From: a virus
Strand: one strand, 5' to 3'
Virus record (IMG/VR): IMGVR_UViG_3300025310_000019
Span: 1 to 30,253 of that record
Length of the DNA stretch: 30,253 bases
Shown: positions 8,182 through 16,060 of the stretch, piece by piece
How the letters are laid out: each line of letters starts with the position of its first letter
Numbering within the stretch: the first letter of the stretch is position 1
Position numbers and translations under genes: made by a program
The notes under the pieces: model-generated
Database searches by the model: none
What the model saw: only the letters and a program-made list of their open reading frames with translations
What the model was told of the DNA's origin: nothing

Positions 8182-8709
8182 ATGAGCGCATACCCGGTAT
8201 CCCGCGCCGTCCGCGACGCGATCCGCGAGCGGCTCGCCGACCCGGCTGAGGGTTTCGCCGCCGTCCACGCGGCGCTGGCGGGCGATTACGGCGTCGCCCC
8301 CATCACGATCGACTTCGGCCCCGCCTCCCGGCAGTTCTACGAGGGCGCCATCGACATAGACGACGTCCTCGGCTCGGCCGCGGCCCGGCGGCCGGTGATG
8401 GTGCTCTATACCCAGTCGAGCGCCAACACTGTCGCCCAGGTGGGCCCCCTGTTTTCGGGGCAGGTCGTGGCCATTATCGCAATGCATCTCCAGCAGCGCG
8501 GCGGCAACGCCGTGCGGAACTACGAGGCCGCCGCCGACGCTGTTGAGGAGACGCTGTACCGCTTGTTTCTCTCGCGCCAATGGACGCGCGATCCCGCGCT
8601 CACTTTTGGGGGCGACATGAGCGTCGCCCGCGGCCCCGTCATCCCCGCCGACAGCGACTGGCGGCAAACCATCACCGCGCGCCTCGTTTTTGGCGTGCAC
8701 ACCGACTGA
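8182..8709 (+). CDS. Tail terminator-like protein
   Basis: ATG 8182 gives 175 residues (MSAYPVSRAVRDAIRERLADPAEGFAAVHAALAGDYG); a longer open frame upstream overlaps the tail completion gene in another frame and is not used. Alternating strands and helices (RPVMVLYTQSSANT, GPLFSGQVVAIIAMHLQQRG, DWRQTITARLVFGVHTD) fit tail terminators, which cap the end of the growing tail tube. Position just before the tube gene supports this; sequence similarity alone is weak. Confidence 0.65.
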   Translation: MSAYPVSRAVRDAIRERLADPAEGFAAVHAALAGDYGVAPITIDFGPASRQFYEGAIDIDDVLGSAAARRPVMVLYTQSSANTVAQVGPLFSGQVVAIIAMHLQQRGGNAVRNYEAAADAVEETLYRLFLSRQWTRDPALTFGGDMSVARGPVIPADSDWRQTITARLVFGVHTD

Positions 8710-8739
8710 CCCCGACTGCCACACAACCAGGAGCACCCC

Positions 8740-9978
8740 ATGCCCAACTTCCGCGAAGGCCGGCTCGACCGTCTCTACCTCCAGGCCCAGACGTCGCTGC
8801 TGACCGTCCCCAACTCGGGCGGCGCGAGCACGCTGGCCGTGACCAACTATGCGCGCTACAAGTCGTTCTCGATGAGGTCTGTCGTGGACACACTCGTCCG
8901 CGAGGACCTTACTGGGTCGCGCACCGGGACGCCCGGCACGCGGTCCGTCGAAACCGCCGAGTGGTCGATTGACGCCTCGCTCGCCTGCGGCGCGACGGGC
9001 GGAGCCACGCCTCCGCACGATCCGATTCTGCGCTCCCTGTTCGGCCAGGCGCCGACGAGCGTAACCGGCACCGGCAGCGTGAGCGGGGCGACAAACGCTT
9101 CGCCGATCGTCATCACGCAGACGGCGCACGGCTACGCAAACGGTGACGCCGTGTTCATTTCCGGTGTGGGCGGCAACACGGCCGCCAACGGCGCGTGGGT
9201 CATCGCCAACACCACGACCAACACCTATGAGCTGATCGGGTCCACCGGGAACGGCTCTTATACGAGCGGTGGTTCTGTGACGAGGGTCGCGAAGAAGTTC
9301 ACCTTCGCGTCGACCTTCCTGCCCTTCGTCGCCGCCGTGTTCAATCCGGTCACGACCCTCAAGCAGTGGCTCGGCTACGGACTGTTCCCGCGACAGGCGA
9401 AGTTCGAGTTCGGCGGCATCCGCCATGCGCAGTTCAGCGCGTCCGGCCGGGGCATCCGCGTGCTGGACAATGACACCTTCTCGACGCTCACGCTCTCCGA
9501 AGCCGGCCAGCTCACCGCGTTCCCCAGCGAGCCGAGCGGCACGCTCCCCACGGACGGGGGCGCGATCACCGCCTTCTTCGGCGCGGCCATATTCGGCGGC
9601 AAGAGCGTACCGTGCATCGCGAGCGCAGCGCTGGACATCTCCACCGGGCTCGACCTCGGCGATCCACCCTGTCTCGACGAAACGGGATTCAACCGTACGA
9701 CCGGCGATGAGCGCACTGTTATTCTCGACGTGCAGCTGATCGACAACGACACCGACGGCGCCAAGGATCTATACTCGTACGCGAAGTCGAAGGCGCAGAT
9801 GGACGTCGTCCTCCGGATCGGCAACACCAATCCCGGTACCGTGCTGATCTACGCCCGCAACGTACAGTGGGAGCACGAGGGCTCGGACGGCGACAAGCGG
9901 GAGACGAAGCGCTCGTTCAAGGGCCGCGCCTACGGCCCGACCAACAACAACGACGAACTCACGATGTGGTTCTTCTGA
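8740..9978 (+). CDS. Major tail tube protein with inserted FCCH-like domain
   Basis: The product has 412 residues. The outer parts (NFREGRLDRLYLQAQTSL, SFSMRSVVDTLVREDLTGSRTGTPGTRSVETAEWSIDASL, and C-terminal VLIYARNVQWEHEGSDGDKRETKRSFKGRAYG) look like a siphophage tail tube. Residues about 116-183 are a separate module beginning GATNASPIVITQTAHGYANGD and ending GNGSYTSGG. This pattern is known as the E1 FCCH-like domain in phage proteins, and a second copy occurs in the tail-tip protein near 20.9 kb. It may project from the tail surface. A GGAG ribosome site precedes ATG 8740. Confidence 0.75.
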   Translation: MPNFREGRLDRLYLQAQTSLLTVPNSGGASTLAVTNYARYKSFSMRSVVDTLVREDLTGSRTGTPGTRSVETAEWSIDASLACGATGGATPPHDPILRSLFGQAPTSVTGTGSVSGATNASPIVITQTAHGYANGDAVFISGVGGNTAANGAWVIANTTTNTYELIGSTGNGSYTSGGSVTRVAKKFTFASTFLPFVAAVFNPVTTLKQWLGYGLFPRQAKFEFGGIRHAQFSASGRGIRVLDNDTFSTLTLSEAGQLTAFPSEPSGTLPTDGGAITAFFGAAIFGGKSVPCIASAALDISTGLDLGDPPCLDETGFNRTTGDERTVILDVQLIDNDTDGAKDLYSYAKSKAQMDVVLRIGNTNPGTVLIYARNVQWEHEGSDGDKRETKRSFKGRAYGPTNNNDELTMWFF

Positions 9979-10550
9979 TGAACTTCACCAGTCTGATCCG
10001 CCACGAATCCCGGCAGGTGCCCGGCGTCAGCTTCGGCGTGCGCCGCATGACCGAGGGCACCCGTCTCAAGCTCCGCCTTGACCTCGCCGCCGCTTTCGGC
10101 CGCCTGCGCGCGCTCGAATCCGAACGGGCGGACCTGCTCGACCGGGCGGCCGAGCGGCTCCGCAAGCCCGCGGATCAGGTGTTGGTCGGCGAGTTGCTCG
10201 CGTCGGAGCGCCGCGAGCTCGCCGAGCTGGTCGAGCGCGAAGCGCTCATCCAGCAGACGGAGATCAACCCCGCGTACCTCGCGGCCGGGATCGCCTGGAT
10301 CGAAGGCCTCACGCTCGACGGTGAAGCCATCACCGACGCCGCCGGCCTGGCGCGTGTCCCGTGCCCGCGCCTCTACCGCGAGATACTGGACGCCGTCCTG
10401 GCCGCCTCCGGACTGGCGGACGCCGACCGCCCAAACTCCGGGTCGCCTTCCACTTCTGGCGCAGTGGAGGGTGGGGAGACCGCCGTTACAACTGCGCCAG
10501 GTGCAAGCGCGTCGAGCAATACCGCCTCGATCACCGCGCCTGCCGCCTGA
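9978..10550 (+). CDS. Tail assembly chaperone, short form (gpG-like)
   Basis: ATG 9978 overlaps the tube stop (TGATG) and yields 190 residues. The protein is largely helical and charged (TRLKLRLDLAAAFGRLRALESERADLLDRAAERL) and ends in a low-complexity Ser/Thr/Ala tail. Its place between tail tube and tape measure is that of lambda G. A -1 frameshift site at 10430-10436 would divert some ribosomes into the next frame to make a 294-residue G-T fusion. The chaperone binds the tape measure and recruits tube subunits. Confidence 0.75.
   Translation: MNFTSLIRHESRQVPGVSFGVRRMTEGTRLKLRLDLAAAFGRLRALESERADLLDRAAERLRKPADQVLVGELLASERRELAELVEREALIQQTEINPAYLAAGIAWIEGLTLDGEAITDAAGLARVPCPRLYREILDAVLAASGLADADRPNSGSPSTSGAVEGGETAVTTAPGASASSNTASITAPAA
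10430..10473 (+). promoter_or_regulatory. Programmed -1 ribosomal frameshift signal (slippery site and hairpin)
   Basis: CCCAAAC at 10430-10436 is a perfect X-XXY-YYZ heptamer in the chaperone frame (C CCA AAC). Seven bases later, 10444-10454 can pair with 10463-10473: an 11-bp stem with two G-U pairs and an 8-base loop. Both spacing and direction fit a -1 shift into the open frame that ends at 10861. Confidence 0.8.
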
Positions 10551-10861
10551 TCGGCATCACGCCGGCGCGGCCGTCGCCCTGGCGGCCGGACTACCGGACG
10601 CCCGAGCCGGACGAGAAGTACTTCAGCGTCGAAGGCGTCGAGTCGCAGGAATGCCCGGTCTCGCTGCTCTCAGACAAGCCGCACCTCACCGCCTACGTCG
10701 AGGAGTTCTTTCGCGCCCGGCGGCTGCGGGAGGCGTCGGGCGCGGCGGCGATCGCAGCGGCGCTCAGCGACTGGCCGGCGGAGATGGCGGACGCCTGGGA
10801 AGTGATGGCCCAGGAAGACGTCAGGTACGAGAACGCCCTTCACCGGGCGATGCACTCGTAA
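10436..10861 (+). CDS. T-domain of the tail assembly chaperone, made by -1 frameshift
   Basis: This frame has no convincing start of its own; a GTG at 10361 exists but lies inside the G gene. It begins to look like protein exactly at the slippery site (KLRVAFHFWRSGGWGDRRYNCARCKRVEQYRLDHRACRLIG). Joined to G at the shift it adds 141 residues, giving a 294-residue fusion. The T part has a CxxC (YNCARC) and two more cysteines (HRAC, ECP), which could bind zinc, then a helical C-terminus (HLTAYVEEFFRARRLREASGAAAIAAAL). In lambda, the gpGT T-domain contacts tail tube protein. Independent translation from 10361 remains possible. Confidence 0.7.
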   Translation, partial: LRVAFHFWRSGGWGDRRYNCARCKRVEQYRLDHRACRLIGITPARPSPWRPDYRTPEPDEKYFSVEGVESQECPVSLLSDKPHLTAYVEEFFRARRLREASGAAAIAAALSDWPAEMADAWEVMAQEDVRYENALHRAMHS

Positions 10862-10926
10862 GTCAAAAGAAAGCGTGAGAGGATCGCCGCGCTCCCCGCA
10901 CCACTACGGGCAGGAGGTGCACTCAA

Positions 10927-11118
10927 ATGCAACTGTCTCACGACCTGCCCGCCGGCGACGTGCTCACGTCCGACCCGGCACTGATTCGGGCGCTCATGGG
11001 CCTCGGCAATGAGGACTGGGCCACTCTGCTTGACGAAATGCCGGCGCCGGCGAAACGCGGCTTGCGCGAAACGCTGGCGAATCTGATCCGCGCCCGTGAT
11101 GAGGGAGTTGGCGCGTGA
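10927..11118 (+). CDS. Small helical protein of unknown function
   Basis: The product has 63 residues (MQLSHDLPAGDVLTSDPALIRALMGLGNEDWATLLDEMPAPAKRGLRETLANLIRARDE), preceded by a strong AGGAGGTGC site 6 bases upstream. The TGA stop overlaps the next ATG (TGATG). It is amphipathic and helical. No family was recognised. Confidence 0.65.
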   Translation: MQLSHDLPAGDVLTSDPALIRALMGLGNEDWATLLDEMPAPAKRGLRETLANLIRARDEGVGA

Positions 11119-11459
11119 TGCGTTGGCTGCTCGGTGGAGTCTGCCTGTTCATACTTGCGCCGCTATTGCTCATGATGGTGGTGGTTTCGGCGACTTCATC
11201 TTCGGAACTGCCTCAGCTTGAGGGCAAGACGTTGTCATTCGTTGGCCACGTAACCGAGTCCGGGCGGAGTACCTTCGCCGACGTTCCGTTCGTAGTGGTG
11301 TACGTCGATGAACTGAGGATCGAGGTAAAGTGCTACGGTTCGGGGCGCGTCCTGGGTCTCAGCGCCGGGCAGCAGGTCGCGATCAAGGGAGTGGCCACCG
11401 GGTTCTTCAAGGGGGTCGGCGGTTCGCTGCAACCCTGTGAGGTTCTCGCCGCCAGGTAA
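11118..11459 (+). CDS. Membrane-anchored OB-fold protein (tRNA_anti-like)
   Basis: I chose ATG 11118, coupled to the previous stop; GTG 11115 is one codon earlier. The 113-residue protein has one N-terminal membrane helix (WLLGGVCLFILAPLLLMMVVV). An about 85-residue beta domain follows: LEGKTLSFVGHVTESG, ELRIEVKCYGSG, LSAGQQVAIKGVATGF and GGSLQPCEVLA. This order fits the tRNA_anti-like OB-fold family. It would sit in the inner membrane with the OB domain outside or inside depending on topology. It has no obvious tail function and may be a cargo gene acting on the host envelope; this is inference. Confidence 0.65.
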   Translation: MRWLLGGVCLFILAPLLLMMVVVSATSSSELPQLEGKTLSFVGHVTESGRSTFADVPFVVVYVDELRIEVKCYGSGRVLGLSAGQQVAIKGVATGFFKGVGGSLQPCEVLAAR

Positions 11460-11464
11460 ACAAG

Positions 11465-14098
11465 ATGTCCGCGGAGCTTGTCTATCGCCTGCGGCCCGAA
11501 GGGGCCGAGCAGCTCCGGAAGATAGTGGAATCCGTCAAGGCGAGCGACGACGCGGTCCGCCGCGCCGCCGGTGGTCTCCGGGACTACGACTCCGCGGCCG
11601 GCAAGGCTGTCGCTTCAAGCGCGGCGATGTCGGCTTCGCTCGGCTTCAGCGTCGGTGTCTGGACCAAGGTCATCGACGTCACCTTGAGCGCCGCCGGCGC
11701 ATTGTTGCGCGCCGGGCCGGCGATGGCCAAACTGGCGGAGCAGCAGGCCCACACGGCGGCCCAAACGGGGTTGACCGTACGGGAGGTGGGACTGTTTGAG
11801 GCCGCCGCCGAGGATGCTGGACTTTCCGCCAACGCCTATACCTCTGCGATGCGTTCGCTCAGCCACACGCTGACCGAAGGCGGATCCGAAAGCAGCAAAG
11901 CGCGGCGAGCCCTGCGTGACCTCAACGTCGTGGTCGAGGATGGCTTCGGCGCGATCCGCCCGATGGGCCAGATCTGGCTGGACTTCACCAAAGCGATTGG
12001 CTCTGTCCAGGACCCGGCTCGGCGCGCGCAGCTCGCCGTCGACGTTCTCGGGCGGAGCGGACTCGATCTGCTCCCGCAGCTCAACTCCGAGTTCGGGCGT
12101 ACGCTCGAAGCCTACCGGGCGATGGGTGTAGGTTTTGACGACGTCGGTCTTAAGACGGCCCGCAACCTGGGCAACGCGGTGCACCGCATGCGCCGGTCGC
12201 TGCAAGCCCTCCGGCAGGAGACTGAGACCGCGATAGCAAACTTCCTCGGCTTTGGGGTCGATCCGAAAAACGTCAAGCCGTTGTCGCAGGCGATCGCCGA
12301 GGCCAACCGCGACCGGGATATTCTGCTGTCCGGCGGTATCCTGCCGCTGGATGCCCCCGCCCCGAAGGGGGCGAAACCCGCCACCCTAGAGCAGGTCCTG
12401 GCAAGCCGGCGGACCAGCGACCTCCAGAAGATCAACGCCGAGCTACAGCGCACCCTCGGTCTGGAAGACCGTCTCCGCGACGCCCACCGCGAGCGCGACG
12501 AAGCCCAGCGGGTTGTCGACGTAGACCGGTTCCGCCGCGCCCAGGCGGAAATCGCCTACCTCGAGCGTGCCGTCGAGGCGGAACGAAAGCGCAAACAGGA
12601 AACCGCCGAGCACGCCCGCCTGGTCGAGCGGCTCGGCAAGTTCGAGCACCGCGAGTCGGACAATCCGCTTCCGCCCCGGCGAGTCGCGGCGGACGGCCGC
12701 AGGCTCGCGCCGTCGTTGTTCCGCCCCGGCGAGTCGCGGCGCACAGTCGTCCAGCTGGGCGACGGCTCGTTTGTGGATGTGGGCTCGGTGTTCCGCGCCG
12801 GCGATCTCGGTGCGGCGCCTGGCGCCGAGCAGGACAAGGCCTATGCTGCCGGACTCGCGGCGAGGCTGAAGGCCGAGGGCGACCAGCGCGAGCAGATGCG
12901 GACGCGGGAGCGCGACCACCGCCTCCGCATGATCGAGCTGACCGCCGGTCCCGGCGGCGAGCTGGCGGCCGCCCGGGCCGTCTACGAACTGCGCCTGCGC
13001 TCCGCGGCCACCGAACTCGAGCGCCAGGATGCCCGCATCGCGCTTGAGGAACGGCTCGCCCAGCTCCAGCAAGACAACATCCGTCGCTACGAGGAGACCG
13101 CTGGCCGCGTCTACGACGCCATCCGCCAGCGCGGCGGCGGGGGCCTCCGCGACTTAGTGCGCGGCCAGGTGGACATCCTCGGGCGCCAACTCTTCGTGAA
13201 CGCTTCTTCGGAGTTCTTTCAAGCCGCCGGCGGCACGCTCGGCCGGATCGGCGAGGCCTCCGGACTCGGACGCCTTCTGCGCGGCACGATCTTCGACCCC
13301 GCAAACGCCCAGAAGCCGCTCGATCGCAACTCGGCCGCCCTCGGGCGGCTGACCAGGAGCGTGGACCGCCTGACCGGCCAGCTCGCCGGCGGGCCTATCG
13401 CGATCGGCTCCGATGGCGCGATCAGTGTCCCCGGCGGAGTACTCCAGGGCGCGCCCGGCGGCCTGGGTGTCATCTTCTCGCTGTTGGGCCGGGGCGGATC
13501 GGGCGATCTGCCTCTCTCGGCTGGGCTGGCCGGTCGGAACGCGAACTTGGCGCTCAACCTGCTCGGCGTCCCCTCGACGCCGGCGGCCGGCAAAGGCATC
13601 GGCGCCCTCCAGAGAGGCCTGGGCTACGGCGCCGCCGCGGCCGCGGGCGCCTTTGGCGTCTACAGCGGCATCCGCGAGGGTGGGCTCGGCGGAGGGCTCA
13701 CTGCGGCCAGTTCGGCGCTGGGCGCGGCGTCCCTGATCCCGGGCCCGCAGCAGCCGTTCCTCCAGGCCGCTGCGTTGCTCACCGGGCTGGTCCGCTCATT
13801 CCTGCCCGACCGCAAGGCGCAGGCCGAGCGGGAACAGATCGAGCGGCTGAACGCCGCGCGCTACACGGCGCCCGCTGGCGTCGATGTCGTCAGCGACCGC
13901 TACGGCAATGCGGTCGACTACGACTTTCGCGGCAATGTCCGTGTGATTGAGAGGCCGGTGTACGTGCGGATCGACGCCCTCGACGCCCGCTCAATCGCGG
14001 ATCGCCGGCAGGACATCGCCACCGCGGTCCGCGACGCCATCCTCGAGGGCACGGACCTCCGCGACACGGTCCGCGGCCTGTCCATACTCCCGAACTAG
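11465..14098 (+). CDS. Tail tape measure protein
   Basis: This 877-residue protein sets tail length and is ejected ahead of DNA. Residues 1-270 match the TP901-type tape measure region (AKLAEQQAHTAAQTGLTVREVGLFEAAAEDAG, AMRSLSHTLTEGG, ARRAQLAVDVLGRSGLDLLPQLN). Residues about 300-550 are charged coiled coil. Residues about 690-780 contain small hydrophobic and Gly/Ala-rich segments (GYGAAAAAGAFGVYSGIREGGLGGG, FLQAAALLTGLVRSFLPD) suited to membrane insertion. An odd 23-bp direct repeat at 12669-12691 and 12719-12741 is read in two frames. The gene follows the chaperones, as expected. Confidence 0.88.
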   Translation: MSAELVYRLRPEGAEQLRKIVESVKASDDAVRRAAGGLRDYDSAAGKAVASSAAMSASLGFSVGVWTKVIDVTLSAAGALLRAGPAMAKLAEQQAHTAAQTGLTVREVGLFEAAAEDAGLSANAYTSAMRSLSHTLTEGGSESSKARRALRDLNVVVEDGFGAIRPMGQIWLDFTKAIGSVQDPARRAQLAVDVLGRSGLDLLPQLNSEFGRTLEAYRAMGVGFDDVGLKTARNLGNAVHRMRRSLQALRQETETAIANFLGFGVDPKNVKPLSQAIAEANRDRDILLSGGILPLDAPAPKGAKPATLEQVLASRRTSDLQKINAELQRTLGLEDRLRDAHRERDEAQRVVDVDRFRRAQAEIAYLERAVEAERKRKQETAEHARLVERLGKFEHRESDNPLPPRRVAADGRRLAPSLFRPGESRRTVVQLGDGSFVDVGSVFRAGDLGAAPGAEQDKAYAAGLAARLKAEGDQREQMRTRERDHRLRMIELTAGPGGELAAARAVYELRLRSAATELERQDARIALEERLAQLQQDNIRRYEETAGRVYDAIRQRGGGGLRDLVRGQVDILGRQLFVNASSEFFQAAGGTLGRIGEASGLGRLLRGTIFDPANAQKPLDRNSAALGRLTRSVDRLTGQLAGGPIAIGSDGAISVPGGVLQGAPGGLGVIFSLLGRGGSGDLPLSAGLAGRNANLALNLLGVPSTPAAGKGIGALQRGLGYGAAAAAGAFGVYSGIREGGLGGGLTAASSALGAASLIPGPQQPFLQAAALLTGLVRSFLPDRKAQAEREQIERLNAARYTAPAGVDVVSDRYGNAVDYDFRGNVRVIERPVYVRIDALDARSIADRRQDIATAVRDAILEGTDLRDTVRGLSILPN
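12669..12741 (+). repeat. 23-bp direct repeat in the tape measure gene
   Basis: The same 23 bases, starting TTCCGCCCCGGCGAG, occur at 12669-12691 and 12719-12741. The copies are 50 bases apart, which is not a multiple of three, so they are translated in different frames (LPPRRVAADG and LFRPGESRRT). Confidence 0.85.
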
Positions 14099-14108
14099 GA
14101 GCATCAAA

Positions 14109-14588
14109 ATGACCAAACAGGAAGTCCTTCAGTTGCCCGAATACTGGGGACTCTACTTCGACCCCACCACCGGCATGACCTACCGCGAGGACGGCACGCC
14201 CACGGGCTGGACCTTCGAACGCGCGACCTGGAGCGGCCCTTTTGGGCTGCACTTTGCGTGGCCCTTCCTCAACCCGCTTGGATTCGCGACGGCGGAGACC
14301 GCCGCGCGCGTCCTGGCGATCTGTCAGTCGGCGGTCCAGACGGCTGGCTACAGCCAGGTCCGGCTTACGCTGGATGACAAGCGGCGCGACCTCGGTCCGT
14401 TCACCCGAACGGTCGAGCGGCAGATCTTCGCGACCAACGGCAGGACCGTGACGGACGCCGACGGCCAACCGAAACCCTTCGGCGAGTCCTTCTCAGCCGG
14501 CTTGCTGGCCAACTCGATCATCCGCAACGGCGAAGCCGCGGCGATGCGCTCCTGGCTCGCCGAATTGAAGACGGCGAGGCTCGTCTGA
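14109..14588 (+). CDS. Distal tail-region protein of unknown function
   Basis: ATG 14109 follows the tape measure stop by 10 bases with a weak AGGAG-like site and gives 159 residues. It starts MTKQEVLQLPEYWGLYFDPTTGMTYREDGTPTGW and is rich in aromatic residues. The C-terminal part (LLANSIIRNGEAAAMRSWLAEL) is helical. Position fits a distal tail or tape-measure-associated protein. No family was recognised. Confidence 0.65.
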   Translation: MTKQEVLQLPEYWGLYFDPTTGMTYREDGTPTGWTFERATWSGPFGLHFAWPFLNPLGFATAETAARVLAICQSAVQTAGYSQVRLTLDDKRRDLGPFTRTVERQIFATNGRTVTDADGQPKPFGESFSAGLLANSIIRNGEAAAMRSWLAELKTARLV

Positions 14589-14589
14589 C

Positions 14590-14772
14590 ATGCCTTGGGG
14601 CATCGTTGAGCAGGCATTGCGGCTGGTCAATCTCCTCCTCGAGGGGCAGCCCCCCGAGGTCCGGAGGGCGCAGGCCCTCGCCTGGTTCCACATGTGGTGG
14701 CCACTGGGTAAGCTGTTCCTGCGCCAGGAGCAGCGCGAACAGATCGAGGGCATCCTCGCCGGCTTGAAGTAA
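14590..14772 (+). CDS. Small amphipathic protein of unknown function
   Basis: The 60-residue product (MPWGIVEQALRLVNLLLEGQPPEVRRAQALAWFHMWWPLGKLFLRQEQREQIEGILAGL) starts just after the previous stop and ends 2 bases before the next start. It is helical and rich in Trp and Leu. It might associate with membranes but has no clear transmembrane segment. Tight packing is the main evidence that it is real. Confidence 0.6.
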   Translation: MPWGIVEQALRLVNLLLEGQPPEVRRAQALAWFHMWWPLGKLFLRQEQREQIEGILAGLK

Positions 14773-14774
14773 GG

Positions 14775-15131
14775 ATGGCCAGCTTCCCCACCCTCGCGAC
14801 CGGCCAGGTCGCGATGTACGGCACCCAGCGCGGGCGCCGGTACGCGACCGAGGTCGCGCAGTTCTGCGACGACTCCGAGCAACGCTGGCCCGTCGCGCAG
14901 GGCACGGCGACGTTTACGCTCAACCTCGTCGATCTCGACGGCTACGAGGTGTCGAACGTGGAAGAATTTTTCCGCTCAATGAAGGGCCGGTACGATACCA
15001 CCTGGGACGTCACTGTGGGCGGAACGTTGTACTCGAACATGATGTTCGACCAGGACGAGATCGCCTGGACGTTCACGAAGCCGATGCTCGCGTCCGCGCA
15101 AATTCGCTGCCGCCAGTGGCGGCCAAACTAG
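14775..15131 (+). CDS. Distal tail protein, DUF2460-like, compact paralogue
   Basis: The 118-residue protein has ATFTLNLVDLDGYEVSNVEEFFRSMKGRYDTTWDV and ends FDQDEIAWTFTKPMLASAQIRCRQWRPN. The pattern 'T-x-T-L ... F-F-x3-K-G-R-Y' recurs in the next gene, so the two are paralogues. DUF2460-like tail proteins lie between tape measure and tail tip in GTA-like and siphophage tails, probably forming distal tail rings. Confidence 0.65.
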   Translation: MASFPTLATGQVAMYGTQRGRRYATEVAQFCDDSEQRWPVAQGTATFTLNLVDLDGYEVSNVEEFFRSMKGRYDTTWDVTVGGTLYSNMMFDQDEIAWTFTKPMLASAQIRCRQWRPN

Positions 15132-15135
15132 GCTC

Positions 15136-15165
15136 TTGACGAGCCCCCGCCGCGCCTGCTAATCT
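15136..15165 (+). promoter_or_regulatory. Possible internal sigma70-type promoter
   Basis: TTGACG (15136-15141) is followed after 18 bases by TAATCT (15160-15165), with TGC directly before it as an extended -10. It lies in the longest non-coding gap of the late operon (15132-15265). The -35 is good but the -10 is only half matching. Confidence 0.4.
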
Positions 15166-15202
15166 CCTGTTTCGCGCTGGCTCCCACGGCCCGCGCGGAA
15201 TA

Positions 15203-15220
15203 CCCCCAGTCCACTGGGGG
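15203..15220 (+). repeat. Perfect short inverted repeat in the 15.2-kb gap
   Basis: CCCCCAGT (15203-15210) and ACTGGGGG (15213-15220) are exact reverse complements with a 2-base centre. No T-run follows, so it is not a standard terminator. It could be a protein site or an RNA hairpin in the leader of the next gene. Confidence 0.6.
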
Positions 15221-15265
15221 AATCGGAAACGGCGGGCGTCCATCCTCCGAGGCGCTTCGCCGTCC

Positions 15266-16060
15266 GTGGCACTCTTTCCACAACTCAACGCGCGCGGTCT
15301 CATCGTCCAGCGTCGGTACACCCGCGCCTTCGCGGCGCGCACGACGAGTGAGGAACAGCCAAGCGGGCGGCGCTACGCGCGCTATTGGCGCGCGAACGCG
15401 CTCGCGACGTATACGCTCACGTATCAGTCACTCACCGACGACGAGCTCAACTCAATCCGCGCCTTCTTCGATGCCCGCAAAGGTCGATACGAGTCGTTCG
15501 AGTGGCTTGACCCCGCCGGCAACCTGGTCGAGTACAGCGAGGACTTCTCGCAGGCGGCCTGGACGAAGTCGAGCGTGACCGTGGGCTCGAGCGTGACCGA
15601 CCCATGGGGCGGCTCGCGCGCGACGAGCGTGACCGGCTCGACCGGCGCGGCGTACATGCAGATCGACCTCGAGCCCACCGGCCTCAACGGTCGTGTGCTG
15701 TGCGCCTCGGCATGGCTACGCCACGCGACGGGCGGCGTCACGTGCTCCGTCGGGTTCCTCGACGGCAGCAACGTCTACACGGAACGCGTGCTGCCGGCGG
15801 GCGAGTGGGTGCGGGTCGAATATACGCGCACGATCGTGGACACCGGAACGATCTCGATGCTCATTGGCATCGGGAGCGCCACGGTGCAAGTGTTCGGCGC
15901 CCAGGTTGCGGCCACGCCTGGCGCCGGCGCGTATGCCCGCTCGCCGATGCTCTACGGCTACCGGCCCAACTGCCGCTTCGGCAGTGACGAACTGAGCGCT
16001 GTCCACAATGGCCCGGATAACTGGGCCGTCAACTTCACGATTGAGGAGTTCCACGCTTGA
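15266..16060 (+). CDS. Distal tail protein, DUF2460-like, with inserted carbohydrate-binding-like module
   Basis: The GTG start at 15266 gives 264 residues. Residues 1-85 (TYTLTYQSLTDDELNSIRAFFDARKGRYESFEWLDP) and the last 40 (PNCRFGSDELSAVHNGPDNWAVNFTIEEF) match the compact paralogue upstream. Between them, residues about 86-215 form a module starting NLVEYSEDFSQAAWTKSSVTV and containing CASAWLRHATGGVTCSVGFLDGSN. This 'YSEDFSxAAWTK' module is common in phage tail proteins and looks like a CBM_4_9/LamG-type beta sandwich. It may bind host surface sugars; that is inferred. Confidence 0.7.
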   Translation: MALFPQLNARGLIVQRRYTRAFAARTTSEEQPSGRRYARYWRANALATYTLTYQSLTDDELNSIRAFFDARKGRYESFEWLDPAGNLVEYSEDFSQAAWTKSSVTVGSSVTDPWGGSRATSVTGSTGAAYMQIDLEPTGLNGRVLCASAWLRHATGGVTCSVGFLDGSNVYTERVLPAGEWVRVEYTRTIVDTGTISMLIGIGSATVQVFGAQVAATPGAGAYARSPMLYGYRPNCRFGSDELSAVHNGPDNWAVNFTIEEFHA

